In this document: in pieces, positions 50,723 through 62,688 of the stretch | Layout of the letters: every line of letters begins with the position of its first letter | How positions within the stretch are numbered: position 1 is the stretch's first letter | Source of the DNA: Prinia subflava | Taxonomy: Eukaryota; Chordata; Aves; Passeriformes; Cisticolidae | Direction: 5' to 3' | Assembly: GCF_021018805.1 (NCBI RefSeq) | Contig: NC_086253.1 | Coordinates: forward strand, 35,093,583-35,157,582 | Length of the DNA: 64,000 nt | The notes under the pieces: generated by a model | What the model saw: only the letters and a program-made list of their open reading frames with translations | What the model was told of the DNA's origin: nothing | The model's database searches: none | Translations under genes and position numbers: made by a program

Positions 50723-52255
50723 ACTTCACAACAGTAAAGCCCTTTCAGCTTAAACTAGTCATGCAACAGAAAAACAAATATGAAATTAAAGTATTATTTG
50801 AATAAACAACAGCCAAATAACCCAGAGATCAGACGGTTTAGTTGATTTGAGCACTTCTTTCTGAAACTACATTTTCAGAATGATTGACTTGTGCTGCCAT
50901 TGGAATGCCCACAGTATTGCTCTTCCTCATCCACTTCATTATGAAAGAATATTGCCACTGCCATAACCTGAAGCAAGAGTTCCCAAATCATAAGGTTTGG
51001 CTTGAGAGATGTTATGCAGGTAGATGATGCAAACAATGATGGTCTCAATCTTTCATTCATATTTGATAACAAGAGTAATCTATTATTCTAAAAACCACAT
51101 CTATAGTCATAATCTCATTCCTATTAGGCTGTTTTCCATCCTGTGCAGTTATTCCATGCAGAAATATTAAATCACTTTACAAAAATGATGACAGCTGCTC
51201 CAAAAGCAATTACATGAGAAAATATCTATGGATAATCCTGAGTATATTTTTTTAAGCTTCAAATATAAAAGATACACAGAGATAGGCAATAGTGCACCTG
51301 AGTCTGCCTGGCATTAAGGATTTTATCCAGAATTACAACCTCTACAGTATGAATGTCCTTTGTCTCCTGGTAAGAAAGATGCATTTCTGTTCTCTCAGTG
51401 TTGATCCATTTCCATCAGGAGAATCAGCTGGTAACTGATAAACAGTGTTCAAAAAGAGTAAGCCTTAAAAGATATATTAGTTCTATTAATGACATGGAAA
51501 ATGAAGTTTGCCTTTTTCTCCAGGGAGGAGGCTTTCTATAAACGCTAAATCTAGAAGACAGCTTTTGCAAACATGGACTTTTTGAAATGCAATCTATGGA
51601 AAGCATAGTCTCTAATTTGAGGGATGGGACCACCAGTTGGTTTCCACAATGCCAGTTGCTCTCCTGGCTCCCTTCCCTTGCAGCCCTAGTGCAGATGACT
51701 GTAGAAAGACACCAGAAGGGACGGAACCAGATAAACTCAATGACGCACACAATCCCTGAGGATCACCCATGCTCCTCTTCAGCTTCACTGGGTTACAAGA
51801 TAATGAGAGTGCTGAAAGGGTGGAGAAGAAACTGACACAAGGCACAGAGAAATAGTAAGGTGTGTAAAGCATGTGGGGAAGGTAGAGAGGTAAGAGATAA
51901 AGATGTATGGCTGAAGCCAGCTACTTCTCTTAGACAAGTGCATACAGTGCCAGAGTAAACTAATGACAGCAACACATGCTTGAAGTGCAGCCAGCTTCTT
52001 CTCTGACTTCTGTAGTTCCTCTGTGCTCTTACTGTGCTATTTGGAAATAACTACACAGACACAAGATATGAAAAATATGTCTGTAATCTCAGTATCTTGA
52101 GTTGCCACCATTTTTTAAACTGTTTTATTAATTATTGTGGAAAATCTGATTATTTGTTTGGAGTTCACATAGCACATGAAGTGTAATATTACAGTTCCAC
52201 ACAGCAGAATGACCTTCCCCTAACTTAATTTTTTACGAGTTTTGTGTAAAATATG

Positions 52256-52290
52256 TAAAATTTACACCTGTGGGCCAAGTGTAAATTTTA
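52256..52290. other. Perfect inverted repeat, 12-bp stem, 11-nt loop
   Basis: TAAAATTTACAC at 52256-52267 is exactly complementary to GTGTAAATTTTA at 52279-52290; the loop is CTGTGGGCCAA. A nearby ACAGGT at 52295-52300 is complementary to ACCTGT at 52266-52271, so alternative pairings exist. No known element is associated. Confidence 0.8.
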
Positions 52291-53693
52291 ATTTACAGGT
52301 AATGGTGACCTGATATATTTCTGAATGGCAGAAATATTATTAGAAATATTAATATAAAGTTAGCCTAATGTTAAGTCTTGAACTTAAATCTTTGATACAA
52401 CAGCTGAATTATTCTAACCTAAATTAAAAATTGGCACTCATAAAAAAAAACAAACCTGTTGAAACAGAAAAAGACATAATGTAGTGCATGAAATATGGAA
52501 AAAAAAATCCAGAGGAAGGGTTGAAATAAAGACTAAAGTTCTGCCACTGAAAAGATTGGCTAGAGAAAATGCCTAAATATTCCACTTAAGTAATACATTG
52601 AAAAACAAAGGCTCTGTTAGTAAAGGACAGGTATGGGGGAGGGGGTTGTTAATTTTTTAAGTTAATAACATCCTACACTAATTGCTGTAATGTGATTTCA
52701 TTCATAATTTTCTCATACAGCACAGCTCTAGTAGTTTTAAGATACACAGATAATTTAAGATATGATACATTAAGGTAAACATGATATTTCTTGTGCTTTA
52801 TGATGTGTTACTGTAGGTAGGATTGTTTTCAGCCTGTTGTCTGTGTAACAGAACCACTGCCTTCCTGTAAGGTAATGAATCCAGAATGCTAAATTTTGTC
52901 ATGGGTATTATTCTGAGGTAAGTAATGATGATAACAAAAGGAAAAATTTTATTGAGGAAAATAAATTACAGAATATATATCTATGATATCAATTACGTAA
53001 AAAAAGATTGAGTTTCTTCCTTCCTAATCTGGGTACTAGTTATTTAAAAAATTGATAATATGTCTTTAAAAATTAACTTCACTGTGTCTAGCATGACATC
53101 ACCACTTGAATACCAAAATGAATGTGAGTGATAGTTCTGAGGTGTTTTGTCCACTTTAAAATGAATTTCACCAGCCATCCTTCCTTTTAAAATGTAGTTA
53201 TACAATACAGATCAGATGCCCAGCATGGATTACTGGATAAAATACCTCACTTGCATTCACATGTCTTACTGATATTTGCTCCTGCTCACTACTTCAGCAA
53301 CACAGCACAAAGCTTTCCTTTCTTGAATTCCCTTATTCAAAACCCTTTTATTTGTCTTTTATGCAGACAAATCTAAAAAAAATATTAATCCAATTAGAAA
53401 ATATTTTCTGTTACACATCAAACCAAGATATTTCTCCTACTAAATTTCAGTACTGTCTAGTAAGAAATTTAGAAAACCAGCGTATACAACAGATGCAGGT
53501 CTGAACTAATTTAAAAGCAGAGCTCTCCTGAACTAAACTGGAGGATTACTGAAGTACTTCCTGGCTAACTAAGGTATATTATGGGATAGCACCTCAAAAT
53601 TGAAGTCTCTGAAGTCATTAGTGCATTAAAAAAGTGCCCTATGTTTGGAGACAGCATGCCAAAAGGAAGGATAAATAAAAAGTTTCGAAAAAT

Positions 53694-53778
53694 ACAAAAA
53701 AACCGACAAAAACCCAAAAAAAACCCCAAAACAACAACAACAACAACAAAAAACCACCCAAAAAAACCCCCCAAAAAA
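53694..53778 (+). repeat. A-rich tract with C runs and (CAA)n
   Basis: Alternating A runs and CCC runs (AAACCC, AAAACCCC), a stretch of about six CAA units at 53730-53749, then ACCACCC and a CCCCCC run. Same class as the tract at 35.5 kb. Confidence 0.9.
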
Positions 53779-54210
53779 TCAATTACATCTTTTTTTCTGT
53801 ATTGAAGAAACAAAAATTACTTTTTAAATGTCACATCACTTTAGTCTTTGTACTATATCAGCCTCTTTGGCTATATTTTCAGGATTTTTAATATTTGATA
53901 TTGACCAATACACGTTTACATGGGTTTTAATAAGATATAAAGTAAGTTTACATTCTTTTTATATTTTTCAACAAAATGCTATTGTACTTACTGTGATAGA
54001 TGTAAATCTCCTCTCTAATAAAGATTTATTAGAATATTATATTTGTGAAATCACATTTTGGGATTCTCTACTTAGTTTACAGCTGACTATGGAAAACAAA
54101 TAGCAAACAAAAAACTACAAAGAAAATCAAACTCCCACAAAGAAGATGGTAATTTTGGTATTAAAATGTTTTCATCCTTTGGAAGAAATGTTTTAAACCA
54201 GTCTGTTTAA

Positions 54211-54243
54211 CTAGTATGATCTTTTTTGCTAGTATGATCTTTC
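54211..54243. repeat. Tandem duplication, 18-bp period
   Basis: CTAGTATGATCTTT is present at 54211 and again at 54229 with a T/G-rich spacer between. Confidence 0.8.
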
Positions 54244-54795
54244 TGAAATCAGTGGCATCATAGACATAAAAATCTACGTTCAAGCTTCTCACATACACAA
54301 AAATTTCCTCAGTCATAGAAAGGACTCAAATACATGAATCAGTCTTTTTATCTTTTGGCTAAAGTTGCACACTAAAAACTTCAGCAAGCAACAGCAACAT
54401 GACATTTTTCTTCCTTTTTCTAGTCCTATGACAATTGGACTTTGGCTGGCAATTTCTTCTAATGACCATGGAGGACAGGATATAAAGAAAACGCTACACA
54501 GAACGTATTTTAGATGCATTCATGCTTTGTTATTCAATTGCATGTGAAATATCCATGTCCTTGACACAGGCACCTGCTATCAACACTCTTATCAGAACAA
54601 TTAGAATCTATGCTGCTTCCAAAGCATATGGTGTTTGCTGAAATATGAATTATAAAAAAACCTGACAAACAGAACTCTGATATACCTTGATGCTGGTGAA
54701 TTTAATGGAAAATAATTTTGTACATAAAGAAACTCATGTTATTGCTGTGTTTGCTTTAAATTGTATTAAATTGGTTTACATGTGTTTAAATTATT

Positions 54796-54815
54796 AAAAA
54801 AACCCAAAACAACCC
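54796..54815 (+). repeat. Short AAAAAAACCCAAAAC tract
   Basis: A seven-A run followed by CCC, AAAAC and AACCC. A small example of the recurring A-rich/C-run tract. Confidence 0.65.
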
Positions 54816-57244
54816 TTGCATGTTAATTTCGACTACTCAAGTGAAACAAACCCACCAATATGAGAACAGTGCTCTTGCAAATGTACACCTCAGTTAACAG
54901 TCATCTCCATACAGCTGTCCTTCCACTGGAGGAACTGTGCGGTGTTTCATGCATTTCATTCTATTGGCCCACCACCACACAATTCTGTGGAAAGGATTAA
55001 TTTGTACTGCATATATTACTCTATTATCACTAGAGTAAAAAAGGCATGCCAATAACTAGAAATTCTTAGGAATACCCACAGGCCAGCTGAGCATATTTCA
55101 ATTATTATCTTGCTAACCCTTAAACACCTGCTATACAATAGAAAGAAATTTTTATTTACTTTTACATTTCTTATTTCAAGACAGTTTTGCTTTTTCAGTA
55201 GATACACTAAATTTTAATATAAAACCCATCAGATTAAAAGTATCAAGTAGTGCTGGTAGAAGAAAAATCGTCCACAGCAGCCTGAAAGGTCAGAGTGATA
55301 GGGCTCCTCTTATTTCTGACAATCAGCCTGTAGCCTGCAGATATTTCCTAATGAAACTTTAAGATAAGGCAGAAATTTTCAAGCTGTCAAAAAGTGTAAG
55401 TGAAATAGAAATAAAATATAGATGTGCTTAATGTACACAACGAATGATGCACAAGCATTGCCATAGAAAAGCTAGCAAACATAAAAACAATAGCCCAAGT
55501 TTAGTCCCGTATACTAAACAAGCATATTCTTCTATCTTTTGGAACACTAAAAGTTCCTATTTAAAAGATTCTTTGTCCATAAGGATACCAAACATAAATT
55601 TTTCATGGTTCAAAGTATCCACTCAGAAGTAATTCAGATTGTTAGAATGTGTTCCTTCTCTTTATCAATTATCCATGAAATGTTTGATATTCCCAAAAGT
55701 GTTCCCTATTCAAAATTATTTGGCAAACAATTCATTTAAATCCATTTCATCTGTGCACTACTTAGAAGCTCTCTGTTGCAAATGTCAGTTTGAGTACCCA
55801 CTATTTGAAATTTGGTGTTTCCACATTTACAGCACTCTGCAATGTGTTGCTGTTTTCTAAACAGGATTCACAGGTTGCTGAAGGGCAAAATCAAATGAAG
55901 TGCCTTAGAGCATTGTCAGCTTGAATTTAATTCCAATCACATCTGGTTAACCTTTGTAAAAACAAGTTTCTTTTTCAAAATAGACATGCTGATAACTAAT
56001 ATGTCCCAGTCATGGAGCCCAGTAGGCTCTTTTCTACATCAAATAGGTATGCTGGAAAAGGGTCCAAATATTGCTAACATTCTCACTTAATAGACATCTA
56101 ACATAGGAAAAAATGTCTTTTTCAAGCAAGTCCAATCTCAGTGGACTAAGATTAAAGGAAATTGCTTTCAGACTGAATCTAGTATTTTTATTCCTTGCAG
56201 TTTTTACTTTTTGCTCTTAAAACATTCACTTCAAATGCACTATAATTTATGTTATTCAGGGGCTTAGAAAGTAACCACATTAATGATAACATGTAAATTG
56301 TTTATCTAGTTTAAGTTAACGATCACCTCTTCTTTGCAAGGGGAAAAAAACCCCCAATTTTGATTCACTGTTTCCCAAAGTTTGTTTTTTTTCCTCGAAT
56401 ATGAAATAGGCCTTCTGTCAATATGAAATTATTTATTTTCATAGAAAGAAATACTGAAAGCAGTAATTTATCTTGCCAAAACATATCTAAAAACATATTA
56501 AAGATGTTCAGTTAATTCCTGTTCAAATATTTAGATATTTTAGCTGAGTTCCCACAAGCTGTAGCTGAAAATATTGAGTTTGACACCACTTTGTATGAAA
56601 CCAGTGTCACAAACTACCAGGCCAAGAACAAGCAGGGCATATTTTGACTTGTGTTCTGAGCCTTTGACAGAATTCAGAACCTGATTATATACAGCCTGAT
56701 TTTATAAAGAGAAATGACAACTTTTAATGACAGCATTTCATAATAACAATAAATCTTTCATCTACAATTAACTTGCATTTTCTCTACTATAACAATATTA
56801 GAACAAAGCTTTCAAACATGCAGGTGCATTTTCAAACTGGTAAAAGAGAAGAAACTTTTATTTCAGCTTCATTCCCAACCTGACATTTATGACTTATTTC
56901 CTGGATGAGTTCTTGGTAATCATCACCTGACTGCAAAAATAACAGAACCAAGCCTCAGCTGTGTAAACCAGTATAAATCAGTCTGTGAAGGTGTACCAAC
57001 ATAAGCATCAGTATTAGCACTCCTTTTGAGTTAACATATCCAGTATAACAAAAAATAGCCAGGATACAGATATCTTTTAGGGTTAGAAAGAATTAATAAA
57101 AGGGGTATGCTTTCAAGGAACCACATGTAGCTTGAACCACAGATGAAAAACATGGACATCAGATATTCTAAAAAGATTAATGGCACTCACAAGGTGTAGT
57201 AGCTACTTGGTGCACAAACTATGCAAAACAAAACATATTTGCTT

Positions 57245-57279
57245 ATGGTTCTCACACAGTGATGGTTCTCACATCAGTG
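57245..57279. repeat. Tandem duplication, 17-bp period
   Basis: ATGGTTCTCACACAGTG at 57245-57261 is followed directly by ATGGTTCTCACATCAGTG at 57262-57279, differing by one inserted base. Confidence 0.88.
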
Positions 57280-57673
57280 ATGGAACACAAAATTATGAAA
57301 GATGCTTTATTAATGGCAAAGACATTTCTGTACATCTGGCTGCAGAAAGAATGCTGAGTTTGTGCTCTGAACACTGATAGGTCATACAGCACTATGCCTC
57401 CCGGGAAAAATGTCCGTGGCCCCTGAGGATGTTCAGTTCCAAGTTACACATTGTTCTCTTCTACAGAGGAGAACTGAGTACATAAATGAGATTTATTACA
57501 GGGTACATCATAGTTACAATTTCTGTTCTTCATAGTTAAAGAAAGAGGACAGATCACTAAAGAGGTCAGGTCACAGCTAAAGGAGCTCTCAACAAGGGAT
57601 AGAATTAAAAAAGTGCACACAATGCATATAAAATTTAAACATTATTTTTTGAACATCTCATATTTAAAATGTG

Positions 57674-57720
57674 CATATGTATATAAATATTTGTATATGA
57701 GTATATACATGTATACGTAC
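57674..57720. repeat. Imperfect TATA/TGTATA-rich stretch
   Basis: Alternating purine-pyrimidine words (CATATGTATATA, GTATATGAGTATATACATGTATACGTAC). Low complexity with no clear period. Confidence 0.7.
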
Positions 57721-58482
57721 ATCAGAAATAATCAGAGGGCTATTCTTGTCAAAAGCTGGGTTAAGGAATGTGTATTCCTGAAATATTAGTCTCAGAGTGA
57801 CAACATAAGTCACTTCATTGTGATTTTGAAATGAGTGAAGGCAAAGGTTTGGGAAAAAGCACTGGGGATTACAACTGGCACAACATTATTAAAATCAGTA
57901 TTGGATGATAAAATCTCCCCAGCAGTGGAAAACTGTGGCGGTGTTTAAAAACTAACTAGTCCTCATTGATGTGGGGCAGTGAAGAAGAAATGTAAAACAA
58001 TAATAATTTGAATATTATTTGAATTGGTTTCAGGCTGATATCAGAGTTTTCAATAAATTCTTGTACCAGCTTTTGAGAAAAAAAGAATTATACAACTCCG
58101 CCTAAAGCTCTTCACTAGAGATCTTCTAGGTTAAATGGTTTGGGATCTCTATTTTTGCAGTGCAGGCATACCCCTAGTTGCTTGGGAGAGACAAACAGAT
58201 GGTTTGAAAGAGAGATTTATGAAGTGTCCAAGATCTAAATTAATTTTAGGTTGAGATTAGAGTCTAACAAGGTAATTTGGGATTGTCCTTCTGGCAGGTG
58301 TTCGTTGCTAGTACTTTTCCCAGAGAAACCAGTTCCTTAATAACCTAGAGCTACAAATGGGAAAGCTCTGAAGAAAGCTGGGAATACTTTGTCAGCTTTC
58401 TGCCCATTGAAAGTGAGGAAGAATCCCTTTGCTAATATCCATTTAAGCTTTAAATGAGAGGGGAATGTTTACAACTTCTGTC

Positions 58483-58516
58483 ATATATATATTTTTTAAT
58501 ATATATATATATATAT
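58483..58516. repeat. (AT)n microsatellite, interrupted
   Basis: ATATATATAT, then a T6-A2 interruption, then about nine AT units. Confidence 0.92.
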
Positions 58517-59453
58517 CTTCCCCAAGTAGTATGTAGTGCTCTGGAGCCCTATTAATAAGCTGGGGCAGGATGGGAGGCCAGATGGTAGCTCGCCCTTGCA
58601 CTGCAATTATTGGAGAAAGAATGGGTCTCTCACACTGTTTAAAAAACTCAAAACAAATTCAAAATTATAGTTTCCCCTCTTTTGTTTTAATTTCATGTTA
58701 TGATAAAGAAATGCCTTGTGGCAGAGCAACATCAGTTTCACAAAAAAACATTAAAAAAAAGGCTTGCTTTATCTCCTGGGTTGTGAGAAATGAAAGCAGA
58801 TAGTAATTTTTCCCCCAAAGCTGTTAATTATACTATAAGTTTCTCATCTCAGCAAAACAAAAGCTTTAGAAAGTGTTTTATAAATTCTGCAACAGAAACA
58901 GCAATTGATACTTTCAAAAGGAGTAGATACTGCTACTTTCAGGGTATGACATCTTATAAAAATATTATCCATTCTTTTTTTACTAATTTGCATAACTACA
59001 TTATAAGAAACAATAAAACTATTTTTAGTTAAGTACTATGAATTTGGTAAATGCAACTGTTGTTTACATCTTCCAAGTTCATTTCTTGTGGTGGAGACAC
59101 TTGTCTAAAACAGGTATACAGAACTGATTTACCAAGATTTAAGCATTATCTTTGTATGTGCTAATACAGAAATACCAGCAACAGTAAAATATAGGGATAT
59201 GACATTGGTTTGATGTCTCAGTTAAGCTAAATTTGATCAATATGCAGGGCAGTCATGAATAAAATTTAATTGATGAGCTATTGGGAATATTAGCTACTAA
59301 AATTAGTAATATTAAAAAAATGTTTTACACTATAAGTTTATCTCAGAAATTATTTTTGCAACGAAGCAATTTCTCTCTTCAGTTTAAATGATGATGCTTC
59401 TTTCTTGAAGTTATAATAATCCTGCAATCTTTTGATATAACATGAATTGTTGC

Positions 59454-59479
59454 AAAAAAAAAAAAAAAAAAAAAAAAAA
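59454..59479 (+). repeat. Poly(A) run, 26 bases
   Basis: An uninterrupted A26. No target duplication or processed gene copy is visible upstream. Confidence 0.95.
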
Positions 59480-61137
59480 GCTTTGTTTTTTACAGCACAA
59501 AACCTCATGATCCCACACATTCATATTTTTAGGGTTTTTTTAAAAGTGGTCATGATTTTTTCATTGTCTAGATAGAGGCCTGACTTTGCAGGACAAGACA
59601 TGGAGTACTTTTTCAGAGCATTTATCAAAAACCTATATGAAATTGACTCAAGAAATGAGTCTCACTTCTTTTGTGAAGTGGACTATGGGTTATTACTACT
59701 CCCAAGTACTTTACACTGACACTATAGGTCAAGCTGAAATGCAAAAAAGTGCTTACATAAAGTTAACCCAGTAAAGATACACTGCTAGCATCCTGTGGAA
59801 AATCCTTATTATTTCACTTTTCTAGTGAGAAATGTTGATAAGATTACTATTTTAAGCAGGAAAGTATTTTAAAAGGAAGACTGGAAAATTGGATAAATTG
59901 AGAGGAAAGAAAAGATTGATGTGGGGAAGGTTAGGGGGGCAACAAAACACTGGAGGATGGCTGAAACAAAATACTCTCCTGCCTGTTTGCTCCCACTTTG
60001 ATTCCTCAATTACCCTTACTTCAACTCTAGTCCACATACAGGTGAAATGGTAGCGAATAGAAGATCAATTTCCAATGTCCCACTTCAAAACTGAAGAGCC
60101 AACACGAGCCAAGAGAAATCTCGTAAAGTCTTACCAGTAGAGGAGGTTTAGAGGATTTCTTACAGAGGATAGAAAACCTATTTGCTCCAAAAGTCCTTCC
60201 AAAGAACATGATTTAGAAGAGAAATATCAAACAATGGAAAGGACACCAATAGTTCAGAGGAAAATATTTTGCTTTTCTCAGCACCTGGGAGGAGGGCAGC
60301 TAATGGGGAAAAGCATGATTGAACTATTACCCTTCTGAAGACTTAGAAAAAGGGAAAACTGTAGAGAGTGGGAGGTTTTTTCTAAAACTTAGGGTACACT
60401 AGTGCCTGTTGAGTTTTTCTAAATATTTGTATGGCAATAGTTACTAAATACATTGATATATTAAATAAGAGTGAGAAAAACAGTCATTCATATCACCTGA
60501 AGTTAGCTGCAGTAGTAGGGCTTTTTAGGTAACGTCTACCTTTATAAAATACAGGTAGAATTCATAACAGTAAAAATCTAAAACAAAGGCAACTTTTTTA
60601 TTGTTCATTTTTTACTGTTCATTTTCACAAAAGTTTCAATGCTATTATAATGCCTAGCAACAGTCATTGAGATTGGATAGCAGATGATTTTATAAAAGAA
60701 ATGTGGTTACTGGCTTTAGGTCTATGTCTTTAAGCAGATGAAAATAATCTCATCCTCAAAAGAAAAGTATGTGATGATAACATGTTTATTTATAGCAGTT
60801 AACGAGTTCTAAGGTCATGATCCTGATTTAAATTCTGTGAGTGACAGGATAATAGAAATTCTTATTGCACTAAATGGATACCTAAATGTTTTGCATCTAG
60901 AGTATTATGTTCTTCCTCAGCCAAAATTAATTATGGAGTCTTACTTAAAGTAGAATTCATATTAAAGTAGTTGAATTTATCATTTCTCAACAAAAAAAAA
61001 ATTAAAAGATACATTGATACACTTTATATAAATATATCAAAATATTTTATAGGGGTTTTAGTTGGCTTTAAAGCACTTCTAACATGTAGGCAGACACTCT
61101 AGCTGTAATGTTAGTCTAAATTGACAGACAGGGAAAC

Positions 61138-61201
61138 TATGACTTGTTCTTGTCATGCTGTGACACATGGAAGTATGATATGTTCTTGGCATGCTACTGA
61201 C
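61138..61201. repeat. Diverged duplication, 36-bp period
   Basis: TATGACTTGTTCTTGTCATG at 61138 and TATGATATGTTCTTGGCATG at 61174, each followed by a GAC-ending segment. About four differences over 27 bases. Confidence 0.7.
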
Positions 61202-61844
61202 TAAGGAAAAGCTTCACATTTCTGATCATCCAATACCAAACTGTAATCTGTTTTTTCTGTTGTCCCTTCACATGAACTCGAAGTTTACCTGTTTCTTACA
61301 ACTAGTATGAAAGCTAGAGAAAGTGAACTTAAAAAAACGAGAAAAGTTAAAGTCTATAAGAAGACAGTTATAGTTTATATAGGTAATTTTAACTTTTTTT
61401 TTTCCCAGTTTTGTGACTCTATTTGCAGTCCAATGAAAAAGTCAAGATTTACATGCTATATTCGCAGGGCAGTAAGAACTAAAATATCAGTTTTTGGTGT
61501 CAGGATGGCTAGCTAGAGATAAGTGCAAGATCTATTATTATATCTCAAATTAATTGCAGTAAAATGTATGACTGATACAAGCAGCAACGGTGGCATAAAA
61601 TACAAGTACTTTTCCTTATAAAAAATATTTAATGAGAAAAAGTCCGCATCATTTTTAGGAAACAGAGCTTGGGAAGAAGAGACTTGCAGCCCAGCAGAGG
61701 AGCAACTTCTATTGCAGACTAGGGGAAATTTTCCTGCAATCCCTCCCTTTCCCTATTATGGAACACTGCTGCCATGGAGAATTTATGTAAGCAGAAAGCC
61801 CAGGGTGATGGCAACTCCCACAACAGTTAGGCTGCCATGAGAAT

Positions 61845-61870
61845 AAAAAAACCCAAACCAACCAAAACAG
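61845..61870 (+). repeat. Short A-rich AAACCCAAACCAACC tract
   Basis: An A7 run then CCCAAACCAACCAAAAC. The same AAACCC/CCAACC signature as at 9.85 and 35.5 kb. Confidence 0.7.
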
Positions 61871-62664
61871 CAGTAAGATGCAGAAATTCTCCACTTATTA
61901 GGGAAAGCTTCAGTATTGCAAGACATGGAAGCCTTTCTGCAGGATCTTGGTTTCAGCTCCCATCTCCCATGGAAGTTTTCCCGACAATTTGACTCCTAAT
62001 CTTTGATCTTTGGGAATGGCCATTTTTCTTGATATTATTTTTAACATAAGACAAACAAAAGCAAAATATGAGTTCAGGTGTTTGTTTAACAGCAAGTTAT
62101 TACATACAGTGATGAAAGATCACAGTTATACAACATTTGCATCAGGTACCTCTTGCTCCAGTATTTGGCAACCTGAAGAATTCCTGACTCCCACTCTCAT
62201 AGAATTTATTTTCCAGTTTGTTTCCCACTTCTGGTTGCATTTCTCTGAAGAGAATAGCTAGGCAGCCAACTCTTTCATATATTTATTTTTGCTTCAGTTG
62301 TCAGGAAGTTAGATTCATTTAGTCTCCTGAAACCTTATTTCTTCCTTAAGTATTTAGAAGTAGTTCAGCACCTCTGGATAATCATTTTTTTAGGAAGTGT
62401 AAGTATGGAAGACTAAGTGCCATTTACTATACTCAGCTATTAATGATTCCTTGCTTCTGTGCATGATTTCTTTTTTTATACATTACAGTATGAGGAATAT
62501 CTGTTTATATAAGGCTGTGAACTAAGTTGATATAAAATACTGACTATAAACATAAAAATTAATATAACTTTATGAATTAACCTTTTTACTCACTCATGAG
62601 AAGACAACTTTGGTCTGAAAATCCAACTGTGCTGAAAAATATCCAAAACTTACTTTTAAAGCAT

Positions 62665-62688
62665 ACTTCAACAGACACTTCAACAGAC
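62665..62688. repeat. Perfect tandem duplication, 12-bp unit
   Basis: ACTTCAACAGAC is present twice in direct succession, followed by ACAC. Confidence 0.9.

Noticed and set aside
59454..59479. A26 run as the tail of a processed pseudogene
   Set aside because: No target duplication and no gene-like sequence upstream on the plus strand.
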